A stretch of 19,423 bases of DNA. Source: Methanobacterium sp. UBA176. Its GTDB lineage: Archaea; Methanobacteriota; Methanobacteria; Methanobacteriales; Methanobacteriaceae. Location of the stretch: positions 1 to 19,423 of the forward strand of contig DAVZ01000002.1 of the NCBI GenBank assembly GCA_002505765.1. Reading direction: 5' to 3'. The notes under the pieces are model-generated. The model worked only from the letters and a program-made list of their open reading frames with translations. It did no database searches and was not told the origin of the DNA. Shown piece by piece: positions 1-7,354 of this stretch (positions are counted from its first letter, which is position 1; each line of letters opens with the position of its first letter). A program made the position numbers and the translations under genes.

Positions 1-79
1 TATCAAATGAATCAACTAACAGGAAATCATTTAAAACATTGGTGTAAATTAGTTGACATTATGATTTTAAGGTGGTTAC

Positions 80-1429
80 GTGAAATGGATGGAGAAAATA
101 CTGAAGAAGACCGGGCAATACATACAAATTATTTTAAACTGGATGGTCAAAATATCAATCAACGTGTCAAAAAGGTCTTTGAAAGCTTTTTCAATTCCAT
201 TTCATATCACAGGTAAAATTACACATTTTTTTAAAGATGTTTCCCGGGTTTTAGGTGAAGGCTCTACAGCACTTTTTATAGCTGCAATAACCGGAATCAT
301 TGCAGGTATATTTTTAAGTAAAATGACTGGTGATCTTGAAGTCCTGCCCGGACTTTTAGTACTCATACCTGGTGCAATTGGAATGCGAGGGAATATTTTT
401 GGGGCCTTAGGGTCACGTCTTAGTTCTAATCTCCATATAGGTCTTTTATCACCAGAACTGAAAAAATCAGATATTTTAAACCAGAATATCATAGCATCCA
501 TAATTTTAACAATTATAATGTCTATTTTCCTTGCTTTTATGGCTAAAGGATTTTCCATTGCGTTAGGTTTTGAAAGCATCAGTATAGTGGATTTTACAGT
601 GATATCTGTTTTAGGAGGTATTTTTTCTGGATTGATACTTTTACCAGCAACTATTTTGATTTCGCTTAAAAGTTATGAAAATGGCTGGGATCCTGACAAT
701 GTGACAACTCCATTAATTGCCTCTATGGGAGACCTTTTCACACTTCCATCCATTTTTTTAGCTTCTGGAATATTATTATGGATTAGAAACGGTTTTTTTG
801 AAGTGATACTCTTTATAATATTCATTATAATGGGCATTGCAGGTATTTTTGTGGGAATCCACGGAAACAGCTACCTTAAAAAGATCATAAAACAAAGTTT
901 TCCAACGCTTTTTATCTCATCCATTCTTGGTACACTGGCTGGGACCATATTAAACAGTAGATTTACTGTAATTTTGGCAACCCCGGCAGTATTAACATTA
1001 GTTCCCCTATTTTCAGGTGAAAGCGGGAACCTTGCAAGTATTCTTGGCGCAAGGTTATCTTCAGGATTACACGCAGGATTTGTAGAATCAACATTAAAAC
1101 CATCTGAGGGTGCAGTTAGGAATTTTGGAATAATTACAATTCTTGCTATAATTATCTATCCAATTATAGGTCTTTTAGTTATTCTTGCAAGTACAACTCT
1201 TAATATACCCTCTCCTGGCATTGACAAAATGATTTTAATCAGTTCTCTTGGAGGAATGTTGGTTATACCTTTGATAATGATTATTGCATTCTATCTAAGT
1301 GTTATTTCCTACAGAAAAGGGCTTGATCCTGATAATATTGTTATACCATTGACTACAAGTATGACCGACCCTCTTGCAACAACAAGTCTTGTAATCATGG
1401 TTATTTTGTTTTTAGGAGCTACAACATAA
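80..1429 (+). CDS. MgtE/SLC41-like divalent cation transporter, two fused MgtE domains
   Basis: Predicted inner-membrane Mg2+ or other divalent cation channel/transporter. The 449-residue protein is almost entirely hydrophobic after residue 60 and contains two copies of the MgtE membrane domain. Copy 1 spans roughly residues 62-255 and copy 2 roughly 270-449. Each copy has the hallmark glycine/serine-rich segment (GNIFGALGSRLSSNLHIG at 104-121; GNLASILGARLSSGLHAG at 316-333) and a DPDN motif followed by P-L-x-x-S-x-x-D (DPDN at 204-207 and 416-419). No CBS or MgtE N-terminal cytoplasmic domain is present, so the layout resembles eukaryotic SLC41 and archaeal double-domain proteins rather than bacterial MgtE. 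The start used is GTG 80, preceded by AGGTGG at 70-75; ATG 89 is an alternative. The first 55 residues are basic and poorly conserved-looking, so the true start could be further in. It is a monocistronic gene converging on the ArsA/Get3 gene. Confidence 0.85.
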   Translation: MKWMEKILKKTGQYIQIILNWMVKISINVSKRSLKAFSIPFHITGKITHFFKDVSRVLGEGSTALFIAAITGIIAGIFLSKMTGDLEVLPGLLVLIPGAIGMRGNIFGALGSRLSSNLHIGLLSPELKKSDILNQNIIASIILTIIMSIFLAFMAKGFSIALGFESISIVDFTVISVLGGIFSGLILLPATILISLKSYENGWDPDNVTTPLIASMGDLFTLPSIFLASGILLWIRNGFFEVILFIIFIIMGIAGIFVGIHGNSYLKKIIKQSFPTLFISSILGTLAGTILNSRFTVILATPAVLTLVPLFSGESGNLASILGARLSSGLHAGFVESTLKPSEGAVRNFGIITILAIIIYPIIGLLVILASTTLNIPSPGIDKMILISSLGGMLVIPLIMIIAFYLSVISYRKGLDPDNIVIPLTTSMTDPLATTSLVIMVILFLGATT

Positions 1430-1730
1430 CTAAATGGCTAGTTTTAGATGTGTAAAATAAAATAGTAAGATAATTTAGGTCATTTAATTCTTAAAATAAA
1501 ACTCTCGAAAATAATTGACTCCAGAACCTCTGAGACTTAGAATTCCTCGGTTCTAGTATGTGGAACTTTTTAAATTCAAAGAACTTTGATGCCGCAAAAT
1601 CAAAGAATTTTGCAGGCTCTGTTTTCGCTGGATTGAATCTCCTATTTTCAAGGGTTTCCATCAAAGCCGAAAATTCGTGAATTTTCGAATGAAAAAAAGA
1701 TTTAAGTTAATCCAATAGCTAAAAATAAAA
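1430..1730. other. Hairpin-rich convergent intergenic spacer
   Basis: About 300 bases between two genes that end toward each other. No convincing gene is present. It contains at least four inverted repeats: AGAACC/GGTTCT (1523-1528 and 1549-1554), TCAAAG/CTTTGA (1576-1589), GCAAAAT/ATTTTGC (1594-1600 and 1607-1613) and a perfect CGAAAATTC-GT-GAATTTTCG (1668-1687). A 13-base direct repeat with one mismatch, TCAAAGAAYTTTG, occurs at 1576 and 1600. A 40-codon open frame from ATG 1558 to 1680 has no ribosome binding site and its peptide simply mirrors the repeats. The part next to the ArsA/Get3 gene likely holds transcription terminators; the rest may be a degenerate dispersed repeat. Confidence 0.5.
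1668..1700 (-). terminator. Candidate terminator of the ArsA/Get3 gene
   Basis: Read on the minus strand, a run of seven T (1692-1698) lies about 30 bases past the ArsA/Get3 stop codon and is followed by the perfect 9+9 hairpin at 1668-1687. Archaeal termination depends mainly on the T-run; the hairpin may stabilise the 3' end. Inferred from sequence only. Confidence 0.35.
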
Positions 1731-2714
1731 TTACTTAGAAACTGTAGCTTCTGGTTCGCCGTAGAGAATTTCTGCAATACCTTTAAGCTTTTCCATACCC
1801 TTAACCTCTTCAGCTTGAAGTGGTATCTGGGCTATAAGCTGGTTTCCAAATTTCTCATGGATCGTTTTAAGGCGCTGCTCCTGTATTTTACGTCTTGCAG
1901 CACAGAATTCACAATCAGCTTCTTCTGGTTGAATCTGGTTAACGATTACTCCATCTGCAGTCATGTTGAACCTGGCAAGTGCCTCCATTGCCCTTTCAGA
2001 TTCATAGATGGACATTTCTTCTGGTATTACAACCATTTTAAAGGAAGTTCTTTCCGGATCTGCTAAAACACCTCTTGCAGCTTTAATTTGCTTTTTCGTT
2101 GCTTCCATATCCTCTAAAGCACGATCTTCCTCTTCCTCATCACCCATAAAGGGCATGATATTTTTAAATGCCTTAGCCATGCTTCCAATCTGGCGCCTGA
2201 CCTTTATCATCTTTCCAACCCATGAATCCATCATTTCAGGAAAGGAAAGTAATCGTAAAGTGTGCCCTGTTGGAGCTGTATCAAAAACTATGATATCGTA
2301 CTCATCAGTGGTCATGTACTGAAGAAATTTATCAAATGCCGCAGTTTCATCGATTCCTGGAGCCATGGTAGCCATATCCATTTGATCTTGTAGCATTCCC
2401 ATGTCCATACCCGGATTTAATGCCTGCTGTTCCTTCATCTTGGCCTGATAGTCCTGCATGGCAACTTCAGGATCGATTTCAACAGCCTCCAGATTTTCGG
2501 CTATTGGGGTTGGATTGTGCCCTATATTTTTTTCAAAAGAATCTGAGAGGGAGTGTGCTGGATCAGTAGAAATTACCAGGGTCCTTTTTCCCTGTCTTGC
2601 AAACCATAACGCCGTAGCAGCTGATACAGTTGTTTTTCCGACTCCTCCTTTCCCTCCAATGAATACAAATGTTGTTTTTCCTTTGTTAAATTTAAAGAGA
2701 TCTTTAAACGCCAT
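1731..2714 (-). CDS. get3: ArsA/Get3 (TRC40) family ATPase
   Basis: Cytosolic ATPase of the family that in eukaryotes targets tail-anchored membrane proteins (Get3) and in some bacteria drives arsenite export (ArsA). The 327-residue protein has one ATPase domain, as expected for archaeal Get3. Visible motifs: deviant Walker A GGKGGVGKT (20-28), switch I DPAHSLSD (51-58), switch II DTAPTGHT (145-152), A-loop PEEMSIYESER (231-241) and the zinc-binding CEFC (268-271) typical of Get3 dimers. These are its only two cysteines, so the arsenite-binding cysteines of bacterial ArsA are absent. A methionine-rich stretch near 102-120 fits a hydrophobic client groove. The start chosen is ATG 2714, because GGAGG lies five bases before it; an in-frame ATG at 2726 overlaps that site and has no good site of its own. 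No arsR, arsB or arsC neighbour is visible, favouring Get3 over an arsenic role. Confidence 0.9.
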   Translation of the reverse strand: MAFKDLFKFNKGKTTFVFIGGKGGVGKTTVSAATALWFARQGKRTLVISTDPAHSLSDSFEKNIGHNPTPIAENLEAVEIDPEVAMQDYQAKMKEQQALNPGMDMGMLQDQMDMATMAPGIDETAAFDKFLQYMTTDEYDIIVFDTAPTGHTLRLLSFPEMMDSWVGKMIKVRRQIGSMAKAFKNIMPFMGDEEEEDRALEDMEATKKQIKAARGVLADPERTSFKMVVIPEEMSIYESERAMEALARFNMTADGVIVNQIQPEEADCEFCAARRKIQEQRLKTIHEKFGNQLIAQIPLQAEEVKGMEKLKGIAEILYGEPEATVSK

Positions 2715-2759
2715 TTTATCCTCCATATTATTTCCATTAAATAGTATAAAAATAAGAGA

Positions 2760-2770
2760 TTATTTATAAT
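2760..2770 (-). promoter_or_regulatory. Candidate TATA box for the ArsA/Get3 gene
   Basis: On the minus strand the sequence ATTATAAATAA lies about 50 bases upstream of the ATG at 2714. Transcription would start near 2738-2740, giving a leader of about 25 bases that includes the GGAGG site. It is AT-rich surroundings, so the call is tentative. Confidence 0.35.
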
Positions 2771-2865
2771 TACACTACCTTCTTTTTAAATTTATTTATC
2801 TTTCAAACACATATAAAATTTAACTAAAAGAATTAGGTAATTTTGTATTCTTATGATAAAATTTA

Positions 2866-2876
2866 ATAAAAAAAGC
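2866..2876 (-). terminator. T-run terminator after the pilin-like pair
   Basis: Seven consecutive T on the minus strand (2868-2874), 18-24 bases beyond the stop of the downstream pilin-like gene. This is a typical archaeal oligo-T termination signal. Confidence 0.45.
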
Positions 2877-2891
2877 TATTTCACAACCTTA

Positions 2892-3857
2892 TTACCTCCA
2901 AACACTTAAAACAAAAAACCACGGTCCAGTATCCAAATAATTAATATTTACCATATCTGGCGAGGTTCCTTTAGGAACAGTCACAATATAATAATCATAA
3001 GCATTATTAGAGCTCCCTTGAGCTAATATATGTGCCCATAAAAGAGTTTTATTGTTATTACCCATTAATTCTTTAATTTTATCGTTTAAACACGTTGGAT
3101 TTGATGTAAATTGACTCATAGTGCTATTTTGACAGTTTGCTTTGCCGATTACCCATTCATCCTTATTTATATTTCCGCTTGTAATTAAGTAAAAATCTGA
3201 TGAATCTAATTCATCCCGAGTTAGATTAAAATAATTACACTTCCATTCCGTTTTAAAAGAGGAATTATCTGATCTATGATCTGGATTGGCACATTCTACT
3301 GCAGAAACATTTCCTTCATGAGTATTATTACAAATTGCAACTTTAAGATGCATAAAATCTAAAATAACCGTTCTATTTGCTATTACAATATCACAAACAT
3401 TTACAGGAGGCGTGTTATTCATTATAGATACAGGGGCAAAAGAATTATTGGAAGGGTATATTATCATGCTTGAATTAACCCCCCAGGGGAGAATTCGTCC
3501 ATAGATCAGATAGTTGTAATTTTCTTTTAATTTGTTGATTTTTGCAATTGAAACTGTATTTGGAACTGTCCTACCAGTTTGTGCATCTATTTCTGCAAGT
3601 CCAGGTATTGTAGCTTGATCTAAGCCATATTTTTCCCAATTTCCAGGCGATCCAGGCGATTTTACGAGTATATCAGCAGCATCAACTGCTAATCTGTCAA
3701 GAGTAGTTCTGTAGGAATAATCCTGCATTTTATAACTTGCAATATCCATTGCATCAGCGGATATCCCTATAATTACTGTTAATAACACAAAACCAAGCAT
3801 TAAATCCAATGAAAGCGCTTGTCCATCATATTCTTCATTAAAGCTTCTGTTATTCAT
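2892..3857 (-). CDS. Secreted pilin-like glycoprotein with class III-type signal
   Basis: Function unknown; probably an envelope or pilus-associated protein. The 321-residue protein has a short polar head, then DGQALSLD at 11-18 directly before a hydrophobic helix (about 19-33). This resembles the archaeal class III (type IV pilin-like) signal, in which a prepilin peptidase cuts before the glutamine of GQxSxE-like motifs; here glutamate is replaced by aspartate. A motif of the form SPGSPGNWE (67-75) is common in archaeal pilin-like proteins. The exterior part has about ten N-x-S/T sequons, suggesting dense AglB-type glycosylation, and several cysteines likely in disulfides. It starts inside the TAATG junction with the upstream gene (one-base overlap), so the two are translationally coupled. 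No family name is recognised. Confidence 0.65.
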   Translation of the reverse strand: MNNRSFNEEYDGQALSLDLMLGFVLLTVIIGISADAMDIASYKMQDYSYRTTLDRLAVDAADILVKSPGSPGNWEKYGLDQATIPGLAEIDAQTGRTVPNTVSIAKINKLKENYNYLIYGRILPWGVNSSMIIYPSNNSFAPVSIMNNTPPVNVCDIVIANRTVILDFMHLKVAICNNTHEGNVSAVECANPDHRSDNSSFKTEWKCNYFNLTRDELDSSDFYLITSGNINKDEWVIGKANCQNSTMSQFTSNPTCLNDKIKELMGNNNKTLLWAHILAQGSSNNAYDYYIVTVPKGTSPDMVNINYLDTGPWFFVLSVWR

Positions 3858-4840
3858 TAAATCACTTCAGGTAAACCATATTTCTTCCTGTGACCATTAT
3901 CCAAAAATAATATATAATGATCATCACCTTCGCAACGATATTCCAGTGACGTCCCAGGATAGGCGCTCTCATTGAATATAACGTGGTCACTGGAGCATGG
4001 GGCTTTAATCTGGGTAGATTTATGAGATGATAGAGAAATTATGAAAGTTTCCATTCCATAATGTTTGCATGTTGCCCTACCTTCTAACTTGCACATAAAA
4101 CATGCTCCATCGCTGCTTTCATGGAAATATTTGCCATATATACAGTTTTTAAGCACATAAAAAGAATTTCCGTTCCCATGACTTACATAGGGATCATAAG
4201 GACATTTTTTAATGAAAAGGGGAGAAGTAGAACCATTATAAACTTCAGCATTTTCCATACCTTTGGAATTTAAAAACTGGAAGAGACTTGAACCGTAAAG
4301 GATTAATTCTGCATTATCGTCGCGTTCTGGCATTCCATATGACTTTAATTTTATAAAAGGCAGAGGATCAGCTATTTTTTTATCATTAATATCCACATAC
4401 TGCCTTATGGTTTCTTTATGGACAATTTTACCCTTTTTAATGTAGACATTAAAATCTACCTCTAATTTAAATGGATCTGGGGCTGAATCCACCTTTAAAA
4501 TTGTGCATTTTACTTCTTCAGCCCCTATATATCCTGTATAATCCTTTGTAAAATCGTCGATTTTTGTTTGCAGGATACCTTTAACCGTTGATCTACTGTT
4601 TGTTAATGGAATTCCGGTTACAGTTATGTTATCAGCAGATTCTCTTAAAACATCCAATGCAACAATCTCTACATTCTTTTCAACATCATTTACCGCAAAA
4701 AATGTGGTATCTGACTGTAATACTGTGCTTACTGATTCTTCTCCGGTTTTGGTCATATCTGCAAATGCAGCAACAATCAAAATTGCGGGAATCATAAGAA
4801 GAAACGTAAATCCACTTAATACATAGCCTTTTTTATCCAT
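3857..4840 (-). CDS. Secreted cysteine-rich pilin-like protein
   Basis: Function unknown; first gene of a two-gene surface-protein unit. The protein (327 residues from ATG 4840) opens with MDKKGYVLSGF followed by a hydrophobic helix up to about residue 27, an arrangement like an archaeal prepilin (basic residues and Gly just before the helix), although the glutamate expected at +5 is missing. The exterior region starts with an amphipathic stretch, and the C-terminal half holds about eight cysteines, including a CxxC (ACFMC), probably disulfide-bonded or metal-binding. ATG 4840 is preferred over ATG 4849 because GGGTGAT lies immediately before it and the peptide then begins with the usual D-K-K-G head. 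Its stop overlaps the next gene's start by one base. Because both products share a pilin-type anchor, they may assemble together as minor pilins or surface filaments. Confidence 0.65.
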   Translation of the reverse strand: MDKKGYVLSGFTFLLMIPAILIVAAFADMTKTGEESVSTVLQSDTTFFAVNDVEKNVEIVALDVLRESADNITVTGIPLTNSRSTVKGILQTKIDDFTKDYTGYIGAEEVKCTILKVDSAPDPFKLEVDFNVYIKKGKIVHKETIRQYVDINDKKIADPLPFIKLKSYGMPERDDNAELILYGSSLFQFLNSKGMENAEVYNGSTSPLFIKKCPYDPYVSHGNGNSFYVLKNCIYGKYFHESSDGACFMCKLEGRATCKHYGMETFIISLSSHKSTQIKAPCSSDHVIFNESAYPGTSLEYRCEGDDHYILFLDNGHRKKYGLPEVI

Positions 4841-4849
4841 ATCACCCAT

Positions 4850-5205
4850 CTTAAAGATTTTATTGTTAAATAAAAGTTCAAATCCCTTTTAATAAACTGA
4901 ATTCATTATTTTAGTCCTCACATAACCTAAAAATCATTGTTTCTTTTAATAATAGTATAAAAAAGGAGTATATAAATTAATAAGTAACTTTATTAGAGTA
5001 TGTGGGTTCAAAACAACAAAATAAGAAGTTTTAAGGCTTTATTTTAATAAAATTAAATTGACAATACCTATACGATCAAAGAGCTTAATTACATCACCCA
5101 TCAATGAATATATATAAATAGATCATACACAGAATCTAAAATTTACAAGTTTAATTTTCATAATTAAATTAACAAAATTTCTATTGAAAATTTTAAGAGT
5201 TTTAT
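4850..5205. other. Divergent promoter region between pilin-like pair and DUF35 operon
   Basis: About 350 very AT-rich bases separating divergent genes. Two strong TATA-like sequences are visible: GTATATAAATT at 4968-4978, which is nearly symmetric and could serve either strand, and AATATATATAAATA at 5107-5120 facing the DUF35 gene. Several short A/T palindromes follow (for example TTTAATT/AATTAAA around 5151-5169). No convincing gene was found. Confidence 0.5.
5107..5120 (+). promoter_or_regulatory. Candidate TATA box of the DUF35-cfbA-thiL operon
   Basis: AATATATATAAATA is the best archaeal TATA match upstream of this operon. It predicts transcription start near 5140 and a leader of about 80 bases ending in the strong GAGGAGG site at 5208-5214. 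A second TATA at 4968-4978 could act as a distal promoter. Confidence 0.45.
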
Positions 5206-5220
5206 TTGAGGAGGACTTTG

Positions 5221-5622
5221 ATGAAGGATATAGTAAGAGCGTGGCGCCATATTCCACAGCGATACAGCCTTATCGGATCAAAATGTTTACATTGTGGAAC
5301 AGTATTTTTCCCAAAGAGAGTAATATGCCCTGAATGCAGAAGAAAGGGAAAATTAGAAGATATACAGCTTAAAGGAGAGGGAAAAATCCACACTTATTCG
5401 ATAATAAATACCCCTACCGATGAATTTAAAATTATTGCTCCCTATGTGGTGGCAATAGTTGAACTTGAAGAGGGAGCAAAATTAACAACCCAGATTGTTG
5501 ATTGCGATCCAGAAGAAGTTGAAATTGGCGATGAAGTTGAAATGGTCTTTAGAAAAATAAAAGAAGAAGGCGACGATGGAGTGATATCATATGGATACAA
5601 ATTCAGACTTAAAAACTGCTAA
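5221..5622 (+). CDS. DUF35 zinc-ribbon/OB-fold protein
   Basis: Small cytosolic protein (133 residues) of the DUF35 family, which in archaea bridges acetoacetyl-CoA thiolase and HMG-CoA synthase and channels the intermediate for mevalonate synthesis. An N-terminal helix is followed by a rubredoxin-like zinc ribbon (CLHC at about 22-25 and CPEC at about 37-40) and an OB-fold domain from about residue 48 to the end. ATG 5221 is chosen because GAGGAGG (5208-5214) lies six bases before it; the upstream in-frame TTG 5206 overlaps that site and is not credible. The usual thiolase and synthase partner genes are not adjacent here, so either the partners are elsewhere or this is a paralogue. The last 32 bases overlap the chelatase gene. 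Confidence 0.85.
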   Translation: MKDIVRAWRHIPQRYSLIGSKCLHCGTVFFPKRVICPECRRKGKLEDIQLKGEGKIHTYSIINTPTDEFKIIAPYVVAIVELEEGAKLTTQIVDCDPEEVEIGDEVEMVFRKIKEEGDDGVISYGYKFRLKNC

Positions 5623-6043
5623 AATTGGCGTTTTACTTGTAGGTCACGGAAGCAGGCTTCCATACGGAAAAGACGTGGTAAGTAAACTGGGCAAAATGTA
5701 TAGAGAAAATTCTGATTACCTTGTAGAAGTGGGTTTTATGAACATGTCCAAACCTTCAATTCCTGCAGCCATAAATATGCTTGCAAAACAAGGAGTTAAA
5801 AAAATAATCGTGACCCCGATCTTTTTAGCTCACGGAGTACACACAAAACAGGATATCCCACACATTCTCGGCTTAGATAATGGCCATGAACATTCACACG
5901 GCCACCACCACGGCCACAGTCATCATAAAGATGAAGAAGCAGAAGAAATTGAATTTGATGGTGAAATAATCTATACCGAGCCTCTTGGCGCTGATCCAAG
6001 ACTCGTGGATATTATAGGAGATAGGGTAAAAAAAGCCCTTTAA
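5591..6043 (+). CDS. cfbA: Sirohydrochlorin cobalt/nickel chelatase (CbiX-small/CfbA)
   Basis: Inserts Ni2+ (first step of coenzyme F430 synthesis) or Co2+ (anaerobic cobamide synthesis) into sirohydrochlorin. The 150-residue protein is the short archaeal form, which works as a homodimer. The metal-handling histidines are visible in VGHGSR (His19) and LAHGVHT (His81, His84). A histidine-rich loop at residues 99-112 contains nine histidines in 14 positions; such loops are known in archaeal CbiX-small proteins and probably bind or store metal. ATG 5591 lies inside the end of the DUF35 gene, with GGAGTGAT five bases upstream (5578-5585), so the 32-base overlap looks real and implies coupled translation. 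In a methanogen the nickel role is expected, though the enzyme family often uses both metals. Confidence 0.9.
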   Translation: MDTNSDLKTAKIGVLLVGHGSRLPYGKDVVSKLGKMYRENSDYLVEVGFMNMSKPSIPAAINMLAKQGVKKIIVTPIFLAHGVHTKQDIPHILGLDNGHEHSHGHHHGHSHHKDEEAEEIEFDGEIIYTEPLGADPRLVDIIGDRVKKAL

Positions 6044-6065
6044 TATTTTAATTGTGGTTTTAAAA

Positions 6066-7076
6066 ATGCCCCTTAAAGTCTCAGATATTGGGGAAAAAAG
6101 ATTAATAAAAAGAATTCTTAAAAAAAGTACTAAAAATATTTTTAATTCTTCTTTTTTTGATGAACTTTCAATTAAAAGCATGAAAGATGATGCTGCACTT
6201 ATTAATTTCGGAGATCATTATTTAGTTTTAACTTCAGACATTCTGTTTAAATCAGCCCATTTTCCTGAAGAAATGATTCCTGAACAAATGGGTAAAAAAG
6301 CAGTTACAGTAAATGTAAGTGATTTAGCAGCGATGGGTGCTGATCCAATAGGAATCATAGTTTCACTCGGCCTCCCTAAAAATATGCTGCTTGATGATTT
6401 TGACAGATTAATTGACGGAATCATCGATGGTTGCTTTGAGTATGAAATGATGCTTATTGGCGGCGATACAAATGAATCTAACGAACTAACAATCTGTGGA
6501 ACTTGTCTGGGGATCGTTGAAAAAGATAATGTTTTAATGAAAAGCGGAGCCCGTGATGGTGATGTCGTAGCTATCACTGGATTGCTCGGACTTGCAGCAG
6601 CAGGTTTTGAAGTTTTATTTAACAATTTAGAGTTAAATTCTGCATCCAAAGAAGTTCTATTATCTCATGCACTCCATCCAAAAGCAAAATCAAAAGAAGG
6701 GATACTACTTGCAAAAACAGGGTCTGTAACATCAGCGACGGATATAACAGACGGTCTTGCCAAGGAAATTGGAGAATTAATTGAATCAAACAGTGGAAAA
6801 ATCGGGATAACCCTCTATGAAGACCTTCTGCCCATTCCAGAGGAAGTTTTAGAGGTTACAGAAAAAATAGATAAAAATCCCTTGGATTTAATTCTTTACT
6901 ACGGTGAAGACTTTGAGCTCTTATTAACCATTGATAAGGATATTTTTAGTCAAATTAAGGATAAAATTTCTCTTTACAAAATAGGGAGTGTTACATCGTC
7001 TGGTAAAATGATTATGGTCTGTAAAGATGGAACAAAAAAGATATTGGAGCCAAAGGGATACGAACATCTATCTTAA
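6066..7076 (+). CDS. thiL: Thiamine-monophosphate kinase ThiL
   Basis: Phosphorylates thiamine monophosphate with ATP to the active cofactor thiamine diphosphate. The protein (336 residues) fits the family length and shows its motifs in order: DDAAL (about 41-45), TSDILFKSAHF (about 56-66), KAVTVNVSDLAAMGADP (about 78-94), GGDTNES (about 132-138), ATDITDGL (about 224-231) and YGEDFELLLT (about 279-288). These residues form the Mg2+/ATP and substrate sites in PurM-like kinases. ATG 6066 gives the usual MPLKVSDIGE beginning; GTG 6054 is in frame but would add only four residues, and neither has a clear ribosome binding site, so translation may rely on coupling to the chelatase gene that ends 22 bases earlier. 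It is the last gene of the operon. Confidence 0.93.
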   Translation: MPLKVSDIGEKRLIKRILKKSTKNIFNSSFFDELSIKSMKDDAALINFGDHYLVLTSDILFKSAHFPEEMIPEQMGKKAVTVNVSDLAAMGADPIGIIVSLGLPKNMLLDDFDRLIDGIIDGCFEYEMMLIGGDTNESNELTICGTCLGIVEKDNVLMKSGARDGDVVAITGLLGLAAAGFEVLFNNLELNSASKEVLLSHALHPKAKSKEGILLAKTGSVTSATDITDGLAKEIGELIESNSGKIGITLYEDLLPIPEEVLEVTEKIDKNPLDLILYYGEDFELLLTIDKDIFSQIKDKISLYKIGSVTSSGKMIMVCKDGTKKILEPKGYEHLS

Positions 7077-7246
7077 AACGAAATTTAATTGTAAAAATCT
7101 CTAAATCTCTATTTAGTCTTAAATATAAAGTTTGCATTCAAATTTTGAGGTTAAATGGACTCGAATGCCAGCGTAGTAATTTATTTTCTTTCTATAAATA
7201 ATGTATTATTAACTATCTAACCATTTTTATATCAAGTAAAACAATA

Positions 7247-7257
7247 ATTTATATAAC
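7247..7257 (+). promoter_or_regulatory. Candidate TATA box of amrS
   Basis: ATTTATATAAC upstream of amrS predicts transcription starting near 7275-7282 and a leader of about 75 bases ending in the GAGGAG site at 7341-7346. The predicted start falls inside a near-perfect palindrome, listed separately. Confidence 0.5.
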
Positions 7258-7272
7258 GCAAATCAAGTTGCT

Positions 7273-7292
7273 AAAGGGTTAATTAAACCTTT
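7273..7292. promoter_or_regulatory. Palindrome at the predicted amrS transcription start
   Basis: AAAGGGTTAATTAAACCTTT is a 20-base palindrome with one mismatched pair (positions 6 and 15). It lies 16 bases after the amrS TATA box, overlapping the predicted transcription start, where archaeal repressors usually bind. An operator role is inferred. Confidence 0.35.
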
Positions 7293-7354
7293 CCAATATT
7301 ATAAAGACATTCTACAACTTGAAAATTATTTAAATTCAAAGAGGAGAATTCCCT

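Noticed and set aside
7..216. 69-codon frame overlapping the start of the cation transporter gene
   Set aside because: It has no ribosome binding site, its peptide has no recognisable features, and it shares most of its length with the transporter frame. A frameshifted transporter N-terminus cannot be excluded but is not needed.
1558..1680. 40-codon frame in the convergent spacer
   Set aside because: No ribosome binding site; the peptide repeats (SKNF twice) only mirror DNA direct repeats.
1731..2714. Arsenic resistance operon
   Set aside because: The ATPase lacks ArsA arsenite-binding cysteines, has the Get3 CxxC instead, and has no arsenic gene neighbours.
5000..5047. 15-codon ATG frame placed at the right distance after the TATA box at 4968-4978
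   Set aside because: It fits a leaderless start but is too short and plain to support as a gene.
7134..7168. GCATTC/GAATGC inverted repeat between thiL and amrS
   Set aside because: Six-base arms with a 23-base gap in AT-rich DNA are likely chance; no T-run follows.
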